In this document: positions 8,227-16,812 of the stretch, piece after piece
Position numbering within the stretch: the stretch's first letter is position 1
Layout of the letters: every line of letters starts with the position of its first letter
DNA from: Crossiella cryophila
Lineage (GTDB): Bacteria; Actinomycetota; Actinomycetes; Mycobacteriales; Pseudonocardiaceae
Assembly: GCF_014204915.1 (NCBI RefSeq)
Contig: NZ_JACHMH010000001.1
Coordinates: 4,427,501 to 4,491,500 of the forward strand
DNA: 64,000 nt
Direction: 5' to 3'
The notes under the pieces: model-generated
Database searches by the model: none
The model's input: the letters and a program-made list of their open reading frames with translations, nothing else
What the model was told of the DNA's origin: nothing
Program-made: the position numbers and the translations under genes

Positions 8227-8865
8227 TCATTCCGGCCAGGCCGAGGCCAGAACCCCTTCGGTGAAGTCCACCCGGACGAAGGTGGGATCGAAGCGGGCTT
8301 CCACGTCTGCCTTGATATTGCCGAAGGTGGTGGCCTGCCGGTGCGCCAGTCCATGGTGGAACGCTTCCAGAATACGGCGTTTGAAGTCCGGTCGCGGATG
8401 CTCGGCCACCACCGCCTCCCGGGCGGCATTGGTCATCTCGTCGAAGGCCAGACCCATCACGTCGACCTCCACCCCGGCGAGCACCAGGGCGATCTCCGGG
8501 GCCATGTGGTGCGGGATCTCCGGGGTGGTGTGCAGGGCGATCGCGGTCCACACCGTGTTCACCGCCTGCTCGGGCAGACCGTGGCGGCGCAGGAACTCGG
8601 CCGCGTCGTCCGCGCCGTCGATCTCGAAGCGCTGCTGGGACCCGGCGTGCCGGGGGGTGAGGCCGAGGTCGTGGAACATCGCGCCCACGTAGAGCAGTTC
8701 CGGGTCCACGGTCAGGCCGCGGTGCCGCCCGCGCAGCGCGCCGAAGTAGTAGACCCGGCGGGAGTGGTGGTAGAGCAGCTCGTCGGTGCGGTCGCGGACG
8801 AGTTCGGTGGCCTCCCTGGCCAGCGCGCTGTCCGGGACGGTGACCTCGTGTGAGGTGGCGGGCAC
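8227..8865 (-). CDS. HD-domain metal-dependent hydrolase
   Basis: 212-residue HD-superfamily protein. Metal-binding residues are visible as YHHSRRVY (first His), MFHDLGLT (the HD pair, near residue 75) and ALHTTPEIP. The overall pattern resembles the cyanamide hydratase-like branch often annotated simply as HD domain protein. The GTG at 8865 follows a good GGAG site by six bases and is preferred over an upstream ATG at 8913. It is divergent from the GlxA-type regulator, with about 107 bp between them, which suggests co-regulation. The substrate is unknown. Confidence 0.8.
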   Translation of the reverse strand: MPATSHEVTVPDSALAREATELVRDRTDELLYHHSRRVYYFGALRGRHRGLTVDPELLYVGAMFHDLGLTPRHAGSQQRFEIDGADDAAEFLRRHGLPEQAVNTVWTAIALHTTPEIPHHMAPEIALVLAGVEVDVMGLAFDEMTNAAREAVVAEHPRPDFKRRILEAFHHGLAHRQATTFGNIKADVEARFDPTFVRVDFTEGVLASAWPE

Positions 8866-8972
8866 GGTGTTCTCCGTTGTGCTGGAAGGAATCCGACTGC
8901 TCCAGGCTGTCATTCGGACGGGTGCGCCGGGGTGGGTGATCTGGACGCGAACCCCTCGGATCCGGCCATACT

Positions 8973-9941
8973 GTGCCGGTGTCCGCCACGCCCCGCACCG
9001 TGCTCGTCGTGCTCTACGACGGCGTCCGCCTGCTCGATGTCACCGGCCCACTGGAGGTCTTCGCGGTGGCCAACGAGCACGGCGCGGACTACCGGCTGCT
9101 GCTGGCCTCACCGGGTGGCGCGGACATCCGGGCCAACACCGCCTCCCGGCTCGGCGCCGACCTGGACCTGGCCGCCGCCGACGCGCACGGCGCCACCCTG
9201 CTGGTGCCCGGCGGCCCGGACTGGGCGCGCACCATCAGCGACGCGGACTTCCTCGGGCACATCCGGCGGCTGTCCGCCCAGGCCGAGCGCACCGCCTCGG
9301 TCTGCGGTGGCGCGTTCGTGCTGGCCGCGGCCGGACTCCTGGACGGCAGGCGGGCCACCACGCACTGGGACCTCACCGACGCGCTCTCCCGCCGCTTCCC
9401 TGCGGTGCGGGTGGACGAGGACGCGATCTTCGTCAGGGACGGGCCGGTGATCACCTCCGCCGGGGTCACCTCCGGCATCGACCTGGCCCTGGCCCTGGTC
9501 GAGGAGGACCTCGGCGTGGACGCGGCCCGCACGGTGGCCAAGTACCTGGTGGTGTTCCTGCAACGTCCTGGCGGGCAATCCCAGTTCAGCGCGCGGGAAC
9601 GAGCGGGCCGCCCGCGCACCGAGGGCCTGCGGCGGCTGCTGGACACCGTGGTCGCCGACCCGGCGGGGGAGCATTCCCTGGCCGGGCTGGCCAACCGGGC
9701 GGGCATGAGCGGACGGCACCTCACCCGGCTCTTCCGCGAGGAACTCGACACCACCCCGGCGCACTACGTGGAGCGGGTGCGGGTGGAGGCGGCCCGGCAT
9801 CAGCTGGAGAGCACCGCGGACCCACTGGACGTGGTCGCGCGGCTGGCCGGGTTCGGTTCGGTGGAGACGTTGCGGCGGGCCTTCCACCGGGAGATCGGCG
9901 TGACCCCTGGCGGCTACCGGTCGCGGTTCCGCCGGGACTAG
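8973..9941 (+). CDS. GlxA-family AraC-type transcriptional regulator
   Basis: 322-residue regulator with an N-terminal DJ-1/PfpI (class I glutamine amidotransferase-like) domain, residues about 8-175, and a C-terminal AraC helix-turn-helix pair (LANRAGMSGRHLTRLFREEL and a second helix near VARLAGFGSVETLRRAF). The nucleophile-elbow cysteine is kept in SVCGGAFVLAAAG. GTG at 8973 or 8979 can serve as start. Family members typically control divergent enzyme genes, here the HD hydrolase. The stop overlaps the convergent flavodoxin-like gene. Confidence 0.88.
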   Translation: MPVSATPRTVLVVLYDGVRLLDVTGPLEVFAVANEHGADYRLLLASPGGADIRANTASRLGADLDLAAADAHGATLLVPGGPDWARTISDADFLGHIRRLSAQAERTASVCGGAFVLAAAGLLDGRRATTHWDLTDALSRRFPAVRVDEDAIFVRDGPVITSAGVTSGIDLALALVEEDLGVDAARTVAKYLVVFLQRPGGQSQFSARERAGRPRTEGLRRLLDTVVADPAGEHSLAGLANRAGMSGRHLTRLFREELDTTPAHYVERVRVEAARHQLESTADPLDVVARLAGFGSVETLRRAFHREIGVTPGGYRSRFRRD

Positions 9942-10390
9942 TCGAGCAGGCTCGCGGCCACCGTCGCACCCAGCTCCCAGCAGGACTCGAGATCGTCCTT
10001 GCCCGGCTGACCCAGCACGGTCACCGGAGGGAACGCCTTGCGCCACTTCAGGCCGGTGGCGATGGACTCCACCGCGCGCACCGCGCCCTCCACGCCTTCG
10101 TTGCCGTGCACATAGAGGCCATAAGGCCGGCCGATGGTCGCCGAGAGGCAGGGATAGTAGACCGTGTCGAAGAAATGCTTGAGCGCACCGCTCATGTAAC
10201 CGATGTTGGCCGGCGTGCCCAGCAGGCAGCCGTCCGCGTTGAGCACATCCACCGGCGAGGCGGTCAAAGCCGGTCGGACCTGCACGTCGATGCCGTCGAG
10301 GTCCTCGGTGCAGGCGCCGGAGACCACCGCCTCCAGCATGGCCTGGGTGGCCGGGGAGGGGGTGTGGTGGACGATCAGCAGGGTCGGCAT
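9938..10390 (-). CDS. Flavodoxin-like NAD(P)H-dependent oxidoreductase
   Basis: 150-residue flavodoxin-fold protein. The phosphate-binding segment LIVHHTPSPATQAM lies at residues 4-17, and the second flavin contact GTPANIGYMSGALKHFFD is near 58-75. It should bind FMN and pass electrons from NAD(P)H to quinones or other acceptors in the cytoplasm. It is monocistronic and its 3' end overlaps the GlxA-type gene by four bases. The physiological acceptor cannot be told. Confidence 0.82.
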   Translation of the reverse strand: MPTLLIVHHTPSPATQAMLEAVVSGACTEDLDGIDVQVRPALTASPVDVLNADGCLLGTPANIGYMSGALKHFFDTVYYPCLSATIGRPYGLYVHGNEGVEGAVRAVESIATGLKWRKAFPPVTVLGQPGKDDLESCWELGATVAASLLD

Positions 10391-10435
10391 CGTCCACTCA
10401 CCCTGTCAGGTGGCGAGGGCGGTCGCCAGCCAAGG

Positions 10436-10666
10436 TCAACCAGGGGCGCCGTGGGTCAGATCCCGCAACGCCAGCGGTCGGGCCAGTGCCTGCGCGGTCC
10501 GGTTCAGGAACAGGGAGTCGAACGGGCTGGGGGCGGCCAGCGGGCCGCCGAACTGGCGGAAGTAGTGCAGGTCAGTGTCATTGTCCGGCTGATACAGGGG
10601 GAGCTGCCTGGCCACGTGCCGGTAGTCCTCGATCTGCCGTTTGAGGTCCCAGTAGCGAGGTGACAT
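10436..10666 (-). CDS. Small hypothetical protein, 76 aa
   Basis: Not recognised. From the ATG at 10666 it encodes a 76-residue hydrophilic protein beginning MSPRYWDLKRQIEDYRHVAR, with several aromatic and acidic residues and no membrane segment or signal peptide. Codon use (G/C in third positions) is consistent with coding. There is no clear ribosome site: the ATG sits 3 bp after a TACTGT that could be a -10 box, so a leaderless transcript is possible. It lies downstream of the LysR gene on the same strand. Confidence 0.5.
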   Translation of the reverse strand: MSPRYWDLKRQIEDYRHVARQLPLYQPDNDTDLHYFRQFGGPLAAPSPFDSLFLNRTAQALARPLALRDLTHGAPG

Positions 10667-10741
10667 AACAGTACAGTGCGCCAAATCACAACTGTTGGGT
10701 AATGTCAGCAGGCCATAGCTTCCGCGTATGCCCCCCGCCAC

Positions 10742-10763
10742 CTGTCCTTAACCTTCAGGACAG
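10742..10763 (-). terminator. Hairpin overlapping the LysR stop codon
   Basis: CTGTCCT at 10742-10748 and AGGACAG at 10757-10763 form a 7-bp stem with an 8-nt loop covering the stop codon of the LysR gene. It may end the LysR transcript before the 76-aa gene. There is no U-tract. Confidence 0.35.
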
Positions 10764-11702
10764 CGAGCCGTGCCGGTCCAGCCAGTAGGCGTAGACGGGG
10801 TGGTACTCGACCTGCTCGGCGTAGTCCTCGGCCAGGAAGCGCTGCAGTTTGTCGGACTGGCGGGCGATCGCGCCCTCGCGGTGGTGCACCAGCAGCCGGG
10901 TGGTGCGCAGCGGGGTGTCCCGCAGCGGCCGGTTCACCGTGCCGCCTGGTGGGTCCGACAGTGGCGGGCACAGCAGCACCGCCTGCTGGCTGCGCACCAG
11001 CTCATCTGCTTGGGGCAGGTCCACCCGGTGCCGGATGCGTGGCACGAATCCGGCCCGGCCGCAGGCGGCGTAGATGGACTCGTCGTCGTTGTTGCCACAC
11101 GGCGAGGGCGTCGCCCAGTCCTCCCCGGCCAGATCGCCCAGGCTGACCTCGCACTGGGCGGCCAGCGGGTGGCCGGAGGCGAGCCGGACGAACACCGGTT
11201 CGACCACCACCACGTGGTAGACCAGCGCGGGCATCCGGCGCAGCTCGTATCCGTCGCACTCGTTGAGCAGCGCGACATCCAGGCGTCCGCTGTCCAGGAC
11301 CTCGGCCACCGCGTGGGAGGACGGGCCTTCCTCGGTGCGCAGTTCGGCCGCGGGGTGCAGTGTGGACAGACCGCGCACCAGGCTGGGCAGCAGTGGTCCC
11401 GGCCGCACGCCGATGCGGATCTCGCGCAGTTCCTCGTCCTCGGCCTGGGTCCGGGCTGGGCCGAGGCCGTCGAGTACGGGCAGCACCGAGTTGGCCCGGA
11501 CCAGGATGAAATCGCCCAGCGCGGTCGGCCGCACGCCATCGCGTTCGCGCACGAACAGCGGCCCGCCCATGAAGCGCTCCAGCCGCTGCACCTGGCGGGT
11601 CAACGTGGGTTGGGACAGCCCGAGCACCGCGGCCGCCTTGGTCATGCTGCCGGCCTCGGCGATTGCGCACAGCATCCGCAGGTGACGGACCTCCAGGTCC
11701 AT
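10755..11702 (-). CDS. LysR-family transcriptional regulator
   Basis: 315-residue LysR-type regulator. The winged helix-turn-helix is at residues 1-60 (ALRMLCA-like opening, AAAVLGLSQPTLTRQVQRLE as recognition region), and a two-lobe co-inducer domain fills the rest. The ATG at 11702 begins MDLEVRHLRM, the usual N-terminus. An upstream in-frame extension to 11819 has no homology-like features. No divergent target gene is present, since the MarR gene upstream is on the same strand, so the regulon is unknown. Two direct repeats in its upstream region may be control sites. Confidence 0.9.
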   Translation of the reverse strand: MDLEVRHLRMLCAIAEAGSMTKAAAVLGLSQPTLTRQVQRLERFMGGPLFVRERDGVRPTALGDFILVRANSVLPVLDGLGPARTQAEDEELREIRIGVRPGPLLPSLVRGLSTLHPAAELRTEEGPSSHAVAEVLDSGRLDVALLNECDGYELRRMPALVYHVVVVEPVFVRLASGHPLAAQCEVSLGDLAGEDWATPSPCGNNDDESIYAACGRAGFVPRIRHRVDLPQADELVRSQQAVLLCPPLSDPPGGTVNRPLRDTPLRTTRLLVHHREGAIARQSDKLQRFLAEDYAEQVEYHPVYAYWLDRHGSLS

Positions 11703-11764
11703 GCCGCCATCGTATGGACCCGAACGGCCCGGTGGAAAGGCGCAAACGACTGAGGGCCGCGATT

Positions 11765-11814
11765 GGCCAATACTGTTTTGTTCAGTTGTCGAGACAGGGC
11801 CAGTTCTGTTTCGT
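11765..11814. promoter_or_regulatory. Pair of 17-bp direct repeats upstream of lysR
   Basis: GGCCAATACTGTTTTGT (11765-11781) and GGCCAGTTCTGTTTCGT (11798-11814) match at 14 of 17 positions. They lie 33 bp apart, three helical turns, in a local A/T-rich pocket 60-110 bp upstream of the LysR start. They may be binding sites for LysR itself or for another regulator. Confidence 0.4.
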
Positions 11815-11832
11815 GGCAACGGTTTGCATGAT

Positions 11833-12321
11833 TCAGTCCTCCTGGTCGTCGAGTTCGGCGATGAGTTGGTGCAATGCGGGCAAGGCGTCCTGGAGGGTGT
11901 CCAGTTCGGCTGCGGACATCCGGGAGAACGCCGCGGCCACCACCCGGCGGCGGTGCCCGTCGAACTCGGCCAGCCGACCCAGGGCCAGTTCGGTCGGGTG
12001 CAATCGGGCGCTGCGCCGGTCCTTCGGGCAGGTCCGCCGTTCCAGGAGGTCCTCGGCGCCCAGCGCGGCCACCAGGGTGCTCACCGTGTTGGCGGCCAGT
12101 TGCAGGGTCTGCGCGGCCTCGCGCACGGTCAGGCCGGGGCGGGCGGCGACCGTGCGCAGCAGGTTGGCCTGGGCCTCGGGCAGCGGCGGGTGTGGGAAGT
12201 GCCGCCGGGTGTTGCGCAGCACCGCCATCCGCAGTCGCGGCAGCACGGCGAAGAGATCGTCGGCCAATTGTGTTCGGCAGTCGGTGGAGCGGGCGGAATC
12301 ACGTTTCCCCGGCGCGGGCAT
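11833..12321 (-). CDS. MarR-family transcriptional regulator
   Basis: 162-residue winged-helix repressor. The DNA-binding part includes LTVREAAQTLQLAANTVSTLVAAL (about 70-93) and the wing LERRTCPKDRRSARLHPTE. The ATG at 12321 is used. It is divergent from a Bcr/CflA-type efflux gene with a 56-bp gap that contains an inverted repeat, the standard arrangement of a ligand-responsive repressor and its pump. The ligand is unknown. Confidence 0.9.
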   Translation of the reverse strand: MPAPGKRDSARSTDCRTQLADDLFAVLPRLRMAVLRNTRRHFPHPPLPEAQANLLRTVAARPGLTVREAAQTLQLAANTVSTLVAALGAEDLLERRTCPKDRRSARLHPTELALGRLAEFDGHRRRVVAAAFSRMSAAELDTLQDALPALHQLIAELDDQED

Positions 12322-12325
12322 TCCC

Positions 12326-12343
12326 GTATCTTAACCTGGATAC
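12326..12343. promoter_or_regulatory. Inverted repeat between MarR and efflux genes
   Basis: GTATC-N8-GATAC, reading GTATCTTAACCTGGATAC, lies four bases upstream of the MarR start and 35 bp upstream of the pump start. Its size and position fit a MarR dimer operator controlling both genes. Confidence 0.55.
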
Positions 12344-12377
12344 ATCCTTCGCAGAGGTAATGAGCTGGGGAGCTTCC

Positions 12378-13625
12378 GTGCTTGACGAGCAGACCGCCGC
12401 ACCGCCGTCGACAGCCGGGTCCAGGGCTGCCACCGCCTTCCTGGCGGTGTTACTCGGGGGCTGCTCCGCCTTCGGGCCGCTCACCATCGACATGTACCTG
12501 CCCGCCTTCCCGCAGATCGCCGCCGACCTGGGCGGCACCGCCAGTCAGGTCCAGCTCACGCTGACCGCCTGCCTGATCGGACTGGCGCTGGGGCAGCTGG
12601 TGATCGGCCCGCTCAGCGACATCCTGGGCCGCCGCCGTCCGCTGCTCGGCGGGCTCGCGGTGTACGCGCTGACCTCGGTGGCCTGCGTGTTCGCCGACAA
12701 CATCGGCCTGTTCGTCGGCCTGCGTTTCCTGCAGGGCGTGGCAGGCGCGGCCGGCATCGTGATCGCCCGCGCGATCGTCCGGGACCTCTACTCCGGGGCC
12801 GCCGCGGCCAGGTTCTTCTCCAACCTGATGCTGATCACCGGCCTGGCCCCGATCCTGGCCCCGATCCTCGGCGGCCAACTGCTCAGGATCGCCGACTGGC
12901 ACGGCGTGTTCGCGGTGCTGGCCGCCCTCTCGGTGGTGCTGTTCCTGGCCGGACTGTTCGGCCTGCGCGAGACCCTGCCGGTCGAGCGCCGCCACGGCGG
13001 GGGACTGAGCCAGACCTTCCGCTCCATCGGCACCTTGCTGCGGGACCGGGCCTTCGTCGGCTACGTGCTCACCTCCGGCCTGGCCATGGCCGCGATGTTC
13101 GCCTACATCTCCGGCTCGCCGTTCGTCATCCAGGAGCTGTACGGGGCGTCCCCGCAGGTCTACAGCCTCATCTTCGGTATCAACGCGATCGGCATCGTGG
13201 CGGTGTCCCAGGTCAACGGCAGGCTGGCGCACCGGGTGCACTCGCGCACCCTGCTCGGCATCGGCGTCCAGGTGGTCTCGCTGGCCGGGCTGGCGTTGCT
13301 GACCGTGGCGATCGTCGGCGGCGTCGGGATCGGCCTGATCGGTTTCCTCATCCCGCTGTTCCTGATGATCGCCAGCATCGGCCTGATCCTGCCGACCACC
13401 ACCACCCTGGCCATGGCCGATCACCCCGAGGCGGCGGGCGCCGCGTCGGCGTTGCTGGGTTCGGTGCAGTTCGTCATCGGCGGGCTGACCGCGCCGCTGG
13501 TGGGTCTGGCCGGACAGGACAGTGCGGTGCCGATGGCCGCCGCGATGGCGCTTATGGGTGTCGCCGCGTTCGCGATGTTCTTCTTCGTGGCGCGTCCCGC
13601 CGCCAAGAAGGCTGCCGCCGCCTAG
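12378..13625 (+). CDS. MFS multidrug efflux transporter, Bcr/CflA family
   Basis: 415-residue inner-membrane major facilitator with about 12 transmembrane helices. The signature segments are MYLPAFPQIAADLGG (end of helix 1, residues 36-50) and LSDILGRRRPLLGG (loop 2-3 motif GPLSDxxGRR). A second conserved set, GVAGAAGIVIARAIVRDLY, follows. It should export drugs by proton antiport. The GTG at 12378 follows GGGGAG by five bases. An ATG at 12360 would add six residues and has poorer spacing. Regulation by the divergent MarR protein is likely. Confidence 0.9.
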   Translation: MLDEQTAAPPSTAGSRAATAFLAVLLGGCSAFGPLTIDMYLPAFPQIAADLGGTASQVQLTLTACLIGLALGQLVIGPLSDILGRRRPLLGGLAVYALTSVACVFADNIGLFVGLRFLQGVAGAAGIVIARAIVRDLYSGAAAARFFSNLMLITGLAPILAPILGGQLLRIADWHGVFAVLAALSVVLFLAGLFGLRETLPVERRHGGGLSQTFRSIGTLLRDRAFVGYVLTSGLAMAAMFAYISGSPFVIQELYGASPQVYSLIFGINAIGIVAVSQVNGRLAHRVHSRTLLGIGVQVVSLAGLALLTVAIVGGVGIGLIGFLIPLFLMIASIGLILPTTTTLAMADHPEAAGAASALLGSVQFVIGGLTAPLVGLAGQDSAVPMAAAMALMGVAAFAMFFFVARPAAKKAAAA

Positions 13626-13635
13626 CATCCGATTC

Positions 13636-14298
13636 GTGCAGTGGAACCACAACCTGGCTCTCGCGCTGCTCGGCCGGGACTGGCTCGGCGGCGAACGTCT
13701 CAAAGCACTGGCCTGCGCCGAAGCCCTGCCCGCCGGCAGATTCCACGTCAAAGGCCTGGACACGCACGGCATCCCGGTCACCCGCTCCACCGCCGCCACC
13801 TGGTCCGATGACGACATCGCGGCAGGCCGCGGCGCCGCGGTGCACGCCAGGCGGCCGGAGAGCCTCGGCGTGCGGTTGTACCGGGCGGTGCAGGCGCCGG
13901 AGGCGTGCTGGCTGGCACTGGGCGTGGCGCGGATCGCGGTGATCCGGATCAGGGACACCGCCGTCCGGGCTGAACCGATCGTGAGCCCGACCGCGCAACG
14001 CCTGGTACGGCAGCGTTCGGTGGGCAAGGTGCTGCGCGGGGTCGGCCGGTTGATGCGCGATGTGGCCACCGGGTTGCAGGAGGACATCGGCCGTCCGCCG
14101 TTGCACGAACGCCCGGAGGACGCGGTGCTGGAGTTCGAGTTCGAGGCGCCGAGGGCGGAGTTGCTGCGGGTGGAACGCTGCCGTCAGCTCGCGGTCGGCC
14201 CGGCCACCCGCCAGGTGCGACTGCATTTCACCGACGACTCCTGGGCCCGCATCCGCACCGACGTCGACGGCGCGGAAGCCCTGACCCTGCCCTACTAG
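13636..14298 (+). CDS. Hypothetical protein, 220 aa
   Basis: Not recognised. A 220-residue soluble protein from a GTG at 13636, ten bases after the efflux gene, so probably co-transcribed. No signal peptide, membrane helix, nucleotide-binding loop or metal motif was seen. The C-terminal half alternates basic and acidic stretches (for example HERPEDAVLEFEFEAPRAEL) and ends with a beta-rich tail. Codon usage is that of a real gene. A link with efflux is suggested only by position. Confidence 0.7.
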   Translation: MQWNHNLALALLGRDWLGGERLKALACAEALPAGRFHVKGLDTHGIPVTRSTAATWSDDDIAAGRGAAVHARRPESLGVRLYRAVQAPEACWLALGVARIAVIRIRDTAVRAEPIVSPTAQRLVRQRSVGKVLRGVGRLMRDVATGLQEDIGRPPLHERPEDAVLEFEFEAPRAELLRVERCRQLAVGPATRQVRLHFTDDSWARIRTDVDGAEALTLPY

Positions 14299-14302
14299 CG
14301 CG

Positions 14303-15373
14303 TTATCTGGCCGCCCGCGCCGCGGTGGCCGCACCCGCGACCGGCACCAGGTTCCTGGCCGGATCGGCCACACAGGCCGCGGCCCGGTCGGCGGTGGCCA
14401 GGAAGGCGCTCAGGCAGCGGGCGAACTGCTCGTGCCCGGCCGCGTTGGGGTGGAAGGACTCCTGGATGGCGTGCCCGGACCGCTGCTCGTCGCTGAGATC
14501 CTTCCAGCGCACGGTCAACCGGGTGAACCACTCCCCGGCGCCGCTCCCGCTGGTCGAACACGCCTCCCGGCCGGCCCCGGCCCTGGACAGGTCCAGGAAC
14601 CGCGCGTTCACGGTGGCCGCCGCCGCCCGCAACCCGGCGGCCAGCTCACCGACGGCCTTGTCCTGCACCCATTCCAGGTCCCCGCTCTGGAACGGGCAGC
14701 CGCCAAGGTTGCGCAGACTGCTCACCACGGCCCGCCCCACCGGCGCCGCGTAGGACTGCACGACGAGCTGGTAGCTGGCGTCCGGGTAGCCGTTCTCCCG
14801 CATGCCGTCGCGGATCACCCGCAGCGCCGCGGCGACCTTGGGCACCATCTTGTCCACCCGCTCGCCCCAGCTCGTGGTCAGCGGCCCCGAACAGCCCTTG
14901 GCACTGGACTTGAACCAGGCCTCCGCGCACTCCTTGACCACCGAGCTGAACCCCGGCTCGTCGTTGGCGCCGATCTGCACCACGATCGCGGCGATCCGGA
15001 ACTGCCGGGCGATCTCCAGCAGCTTGGGCACCTGCGGGCCCTCGTTGTGCTGCGGCTTGTCCACCAGGTTGGCCGCCTTCGCCCCGGAACAGGCCAGGTT
15101 GAAGGTCTTGGCGATATCCGGCACCGACAGCTTGTTGATCATCGCCTTGGTGGAGCGGTGGCACCAGTTGCCGTTGTCACCGTCGGTGCCCGGCTCGTAG
15201 TCGCCCGCGCCTTCCCCGGACAGCGTGCTGTCGCCCAGGGCGACCACCGCCCTGGGCGCGTCCTCCGGGGGAGCCGGGAGCCGGGGGGCCGGGCCGTCGC
15301 TGATCAGCAACAGCAGCCCGACCAGCGGGATCACCAGCGCGAGGACGACGAGTGGGGAACGCAACAGACGCAT
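14303..15373 (-). CDS. Membrane-anchored or secreted SGNH/GDSL hydrolase
   Basis: 356-residue esterase-fold protein. An N-terminal hydrophobic segment (residues 6-25) serves as signal or anchor. Catalytic blocks are VALGDSTLSGEGA (Ser in GDS, about 49), VVQIGANDEPG (Asn of block III, about 135) and SFHPNAAGHEQF (Asp/His block near 320). It should act outside the cytoplasmic membrane on esters or on acyl groups of envelope polymers. The ATG at 15373 precedes the membrane segment directly. Several cysteines in the mature part suggest disulfides. It converges on the 220-aa gene with only four bases between stops. Confidence 0.87.
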   Translation of the reverse strand: MRLLRSPLVVLALVIPLVGLLLLISDGPAPRLPAPPEDAPRAVVALGDSTLSGEGAGDYEPGTDGDNGNWCHRSTKAMINKLSVPDIAKTFNLACSGAKAANLVDKPQHNEGPQVPKLLEIARQFRIAAIVVQIGANDEPGFSSVVKECAEAWFKSSAKGCSGPLTTSWGERVDKMVPKVAAALRVIRDGMRENGYPDASYQLVVQSYAAPVGRAVVSSLRNLGGCPFQSGDLEWVQDKAVGELAAGLRAAAATVNARFLDLSRAGAGREACSTSGSGAGEWFTRLTVRWKDLSDEQRSGHAIQESFHPNAAGHEQFARCLSAFLATADRAAACVADPARNLVPVAGAATAARAAR

Positions 15374-15562
15374 CGGGTCCAGTCTAAGGATGTGCGCACC
15401 CCCGTGGCCGGGAATTCGCGATGACGATTCTTCCGGTCCGTCGCTACGGGCCGGACCGGCGTGCCGGTTCACCGGATGTCACGAATACGTCCGTTTCGGT
15501 GGCATCGGTGAACGGCCCCGGCCCGGGACTCGTAGACACCGGCGACGGCACAAGGGGATTCA

Positions 15563-16147
15563 ATGGACTTCACCGTTGGACGCAGCGCTGGGTATCGACG
15601 GGGCCGGACCGCCGCCGCGGGCGGGCTCGCCACCGATCTCAGCGCCGACGCCGGCCTGCGGGCGGCCTACGCCGCGCACGGCCCCGAGTTGTACCGCTTC
15701 GCACTGCGCCAGCTCCGCGACGAGGGGACGGCACAGGAGGCGGTGCAGGAGGTGTTCCTGCGGGCCTGGCGGTCCGCGGACCGGTTCGACCCGGAGGTGG
15801 CCGGGCTGCGGGTGTGGCTGTTCGCCATCGCCCGCACGGTGGTCATGGACCAGACCCGCAGACTGGCGGGCAGGCACGCCAAGCAGTCCGCCGGGCCCGG
15901 CCTGCCCACCCTGCTCACCGAGCCGGGCCTGGCCGAGTCGATGCTGGACCGCTGGCTGGTCGAGGAGGCGCTGCGCCGCCTCTCCGGCCCGCACCGCGCG
16001 GTGCTGGTCGAGACCTACCTGCGCGGACGGCCCTGCCACGAGCTGGCGGCCGAGGTCGGCGTGCCCGCGGGCGTGCTGCGCAGCCGGATCTTCTACGCCC
16101 TGAAGGCACTGCACCTGGCCATGGAGGAGATGGGCGTGGAACCGTGA
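15563..16147 (+). CDS. ECF RNA polymerase sigma factor
   Basis: 194-residue sigma-70 family factor of the extracytoplasmic-function type. Region 2 contains LYRFALRQLRDEGTAQEAVQEVFLRAWRSA (shown in two parts: LYRFALRQLRDEG, residues about 44-56, and EAVQEVFLRAWR). The -10-binding helix includes LRVWLFAIARTVVMD. Region 4 includes LSGPHRAVLVETYLRGRPCH and an HTH ending LRSRIFYALKALHLAM. The stop overlaps the anti-sigma start (GTGA), a typical co-translated pair. The stress signal is not evident. Confidence 0.92.
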   Translation: MDFTVGRSAGYRRGRTAAAGGLATDLSADAGLRAAYAAHGPELYRFALRQLRDEGTAQEAVQEVFLRAWRSADRFDPEVAGLRVWLFAIARTVVMDQTRRLAGRHAKQSAGPGLPTLLTEPGLAESMLDRWLVEEALRRLSGPHRAVLVETYLRGRPCHELAAEVGVPAGVLRSRIFYALKALHLAMEEMGVEP

Positions 16148-16806
16148 ACGGCGAGTCGCACCAGGTGCTGCGCGCGCAGCTCGGCGCCTATGTCCTAGGC
16201 AGACTGGACGAACCCGAATGCGTTGCCCTGCAAGCACATCTGGACTTCTGCGGGGACTGCCGGGCCGAGGTGGCCGACCTGATCCCGGTGGCCGAGGCAC
16301 TGGCCGAGGTGGACCCGGACCGGGTCACCGACGAACCAGCCGTGCCACCCGGCCTCGGCGAGGCGGTGCTCGGCCGCATCCGGGCCGAACGCCGCACGGT
16401 CAACCGCCGCTCGGCCCGCCTGGGCATCGGCGTGACCCTCGCGGTGCTGGCCGGCACCGCCATCGGCTACGGCGCCGCCGACCTGCTCCGCGCCACCCAG
16501 CCCCCGATCCCGCTGGAATCGGTGGCGGTGCGGCAACTCGCCACCCGGGTGGCGGCCAGCGCGAACCTGGTGCCCCACACCTGGGGCACCGAGATCAAGC
16601 TGACCGCCCGCGGCTTCGAGCAGGGCGCCGGGTACCGGGTGGTGGTCACCGACCGGCGCGGCGCCGACCACCCGGCCGGTGAGTTCGTCGGCAACGGTCC
16701 CGGCGAGATCCGCTGCAACCTCAACAGCTCCGTGCTGCGCACCGAGGCGATCGGCTTCCGGGTGCTGGACGCGACCGGCGGCACCGTGCTGGCGGCCGAT
16801 TTCTAG
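16144..16806 (+). CDS. Zinc-finger anti-sigma factor, membrane-anchored
   Basis: 220-residue anti-sigma factor. The N-terminal ZAS-type motif is AHLDFCGDCRAE (H-x3-C-x2-C, about residues 34-45), the segment that binds the sigma factor. A single transmembrane helix follows (about 98-116), then a roughly 100-residue exported domain. The GTG start overlaps the sigma stop by four bases. It would hold the upstream sigma factor inactive until an envelope or redox signal is sensed. Confidence 0.9.
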   Translation: MNGESHQVLRAQLGAYVLGRLDEPECVALQAHLDFCGDCRAEVADLIPVAEALAEVDPDRVTDEPAVPPGLGEAVLGRIRAERRTVNRRSARLGIGVTLAVLAGTAIGYGAADLLRATQPPIPLESVAVRQLATRVAASANLVPHTWGTEIKLTARGFEQGAGYRVVVTDRRGADHPAGEFVGNGPGEIRCNLNSSVLRTEAIGFRVLDATGGTVLAADF

Positions 16807-16812
16807 GCGGAC

